Source: Bacillota bacterium
GTDB lineage: Bacteria; Bacillota; Clostridia; Christensenellales; CAG-138
DNA length: 14,066 bases
Direction of reading: 5' to 3'
Assembly (NCBI GenBank): GCA_023393045.1
Contig: JAEWMV010000218.1
Location: forward strand, 1-14,066
Every line of letters starts with the position of its first letter. Position 1 is the stretch's first letter. This document shows positions 12,687-14,066 of the stretch, piece after piece. The translations under genes were made by a program, and so were the position numbers. The notes beneath the pieces were generated by a model. That model was not told where the DNA came from. It searched no databases and worked only from the letters and a program-made list of their open reading frames with translations.

Positions 12687-13811
12687 TTACTTCTTGGCGA
12701 GGTACTTGCGCATGTCGATGGCCACGGCCATGAGGATGATGGCGCCCTTGATGATGTACTGAAGGTTGGTGGAAACGCTCAGCCACTGGAGGGCGACGGT
12801 GATAATTTGAAGCAATATCACGCCCGTGACGATGCCGGATATCTTGCCCGTGCCGCCCGTGAAGCTCACGCCGCCGATCACGCACGCGGCGATGGCGTCA
12901 AGCTCCGCGTTAAGCCCTGCCGAGGCGTTGTTGGAACCCACGCGTGCCGCCTCGATAAAACCGGAAAAGCCGTAGAGCACGCCCGCGAGGGCGAAGACGA
13001 ATATGATGGTCTTCATCACGTTAACGCCCGAAATGTTGGCGGCCTCCGGATTGGCGCCGACCGCATACATGTTTTTGCCCATGGTGGTTTTGTTCCAGAT
13101 GAACCACATGACGGCCGTGGCAATGATAGAGTAAAACACATAATAGGGGATTGCCACCCCGGCTACGGTGACGGTGCCCTTGACGACGTTTTTGTATTCC
13201 TCGGTGAGGCCCGCGATGGGCGCGCCGCCGTTGTTGCCCGCGTTCATGTAGATGAGGATGAGCCCATAGAGCATGAGCTGGGTGGCGAGCGTGACGATGA
13301 AGGGATGCAGGCTGAACTTCGCCACGAAAAAGCCGTTGAACATGCCGATGATGCCGCCGATGGCCATCACGAGCAGTATCACAAGGAAGATGGGCGGCGC
13401 AATCATGCCGGGGAACATCTTGCTCGCGTAGTCCGTGACGGGCTTTTGCAAAAGCGAGGCGGAAATGAGCATGGAAAGCCCCATCGCGCGCCCGGCGGAA
13501 AGGTCCGTGCCCGTGAGCACGATGATGCCGCCCACGCCCAGCGCGAGGAAGCTTGCGGAGGTGGCTTTTTTCAATATGTCGATGATCGACTCGAAGGAGA
13601 GGAAGGTCGTCGCGAACTTGGCGTTGGTAAGGGTGAAGATTTCAACATAGATGACGAGTATCACAAGCACGATGTAGATGGCGTTGTTGAGCAAAAAATT
13701 GCCCCACCAGCGCCGCTTATCGCGCGCGTCCATGGCGTCATAGGCGCGCTTTCTTTCCGCGAGCCTTGCGAATAAACCCTTCTTCATCAGTTCGGAGGAT
13801 TTTTTGTCCAT
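12687..13811 (-). CDS. mglC: Galactose/methyl-galactoside-type sugar ABC transporter permease (MglC/RbsC family)
   Basis: A 374-residue permease of the BPD_transp_2 family. After a basic cytoplasmic N-terminus (1-40) come about ten hydrophobic segments. Hallmarks are LTGTDLSAGRAMG (99-111, the G-x-D-L-S-x-G signature), the ATPase-contact loop VGANPEAANISGVNV (251-265) and EAARVGSNNASAGLNAELDA (287-306) with GGVSFTGGTGK (313-323). The long N-terminus and these blocks fit MglC better than RbsC, but ribose or another sugar cannot be excluded. GGAG lies 6 nt before the ATG at 13811, and the gene starts 12 bp after the stop of the ATPase gene, so they form one operon. It forms the membrane channel for a periplasmic-type (here lipoprotein) binding protein, which should be encoded upstream beyond the window. 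Confidence 0.9.
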   Translation of the reverse strand: MDKKSSELMKKGLFARLAERKRAYDAMDARDKRRWWGNFLLNNAIYIVLVILVIYVEIFTLTNAKFATTFLSFESIIDILKKATSASFLALGVGGIIVLTGTDLSAGRAMGLSMLISASLLQKPVTDYASKMFPGMIAPPIFLVILLVMAIGGIIGMFNGFFVAKFSLHPFIVTLATQLMLYGLILIYMNAGNNGGAPIAGLTEEYKNVVKGTVTVAGVAIPYYVFYSIIATAVMWFIWNKTTMGKNMYAVGANPEAANISGVNVMKTIIFVFALAGVLYGFSGFIEAARVGSNNASAGLNAELDAIAACVIGGVSFTGGTGKISGIVTGVILLQIITVALQWLSVSTNLQYIIKGAIILMAVAIDMRKYLAKK

Positions 13812-13823
13812 ATCGTGCTCCTT

Positions 13824-14066
13824 TTAAACGTACTTTGCGGCAAGCGTGAGGATTTCTTCCTGCGTGGTGTTTTTTGCGTCCACCTCGCCCGCTATCCTGC
13901 CGTTGCTCATCACGATGATGCGATCGCACACGCCTAAAAGCTCCTGCATCTCGCTCGACACCATCAGCACCGCCTTGCCCTCTTTGGCAAGGTCTATCAT
14001 CAATTGATAAATTTCATACTTCGCGCCCACGTCGATGCCGCGCGTGGGTTCGTCCATGAGCAATAT
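13824..14066 (-). CDS. mglA: Sugar ABC transporter ATP-binding protein, C-terminal 80 residues (MglA/RbsA family, partial)
   Basis: Only the 3' end is inside the window; the 5' part lies beyond base 14066. The visible residues open with the Walker B region of the second nucleotide-binding domain, LLMDEPTRGIDVGAKYEIY (2-20). The position of the switch histidine reads VSSEMQELLGVCDRI (about 42-56), with S-S-E in place of S-T-H, which is normal for the second domain of RbsA/MglA-type double ATPases. The tail ITTLAAKYV-like end (here EEILTLAAKYV) is also typical. It would be the energising subunit for the permease encoded 12 bp downstream. The gene symbol follows the permease and is provisional. 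Confidence 0.88.
   Translation of the reverse strand: MLLMDEPTRGIDVGAKYEIYQLMIDLAKEGKAVLMVSSEMQELLGVCDRIIVMSNGRIAGEVDAKNTTQEEILTLAAKYV

Noticed and set aside
12669..13775. Long plus-strand open frame opposite the mglC-type permease
   Set aside because: Antisense shadow of a permease with clear family signatures; composition is His/Asp/Gly-rich and unlike a folded protein.

Overview
The window looks like a chromosomal segment of a GC-rich, Gram-positive-type anaerobe, most likely Bacillota/Clostridia. The support is strong GGAGG-type ribosome binding sites, near-consensus sigma-A promoters with 17-bp spacers, a HelD-type RNA polymerase helicase, a YtrA-type GntR regulator with its ABC exporter, and an Mgl-type sugar ABC importer. 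This is inference from gene content; no rRNA, tRNA, IS element, prophage or CRISPR array is visible.

Layout from left to right. (1) 1-1627, minus strand: a promoter with an overlapping perfect dyad, a YtrA-like GntR repressor, an ABC ATPase and the start of an ABC-2 permease (cut by the window edge), all translationally overlapped. (2) 1716-3251, minus: a UMF1/Atg22-like major facilitator with its own terminator and a possible promoter. (3) 3400-3921, plus: a 2H phosphoesterase of the 2'-5' RNA ligase family. (4) 3964-7691, plus: a consensus promoter embedded in two inverted repeats, then an AbrB/SpoVT-type regulator, an ABC ATPase, an ABC-2 permease and a P-loop kinase-like protein, nearly all overlapping or touching, followed after 57 bp by a MefA-like MFS drug exporter. 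(5) 7688-8247, minus: a GNAT acetyltransferase whose stop codon overlaps that of the MFS gene. (6) 8284-9474, minus: a monocistronic protein with three calcium-binding-like Asp-rich loops, with a clear terminator. (7) 9535-10210, plus: a BioY biotin-transporter S component. (8) 10124-12568, minus: a full-length HelD helicase whose 3' end runs 87 bp antisense into bioY. (9) 12462-12602, plus: an isolated promoter-terminator pair inside and upstream of the helD leader, a candidate small RNA. (10) 12623-14066, minus: the end of a sugar ABC importer operon (MglA C-terminus, MglC) with its terminator.

Functionally this is mostly membrane transport with local regulators: two separately regulated ABC-2 exporters, two MFS carriers, a vitamin S component and a sugar importer. 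No intergenic gap exceeds 300 bp. I did not find a clearly new multi-gene system. The observations most worth testing are the face-to-face promoter pair and putative small RNA at helD, the helD/bioY antisense coding overlap together with the loss of a usual BioY lysine, and the double dyad around the AbrB-operon promoter.
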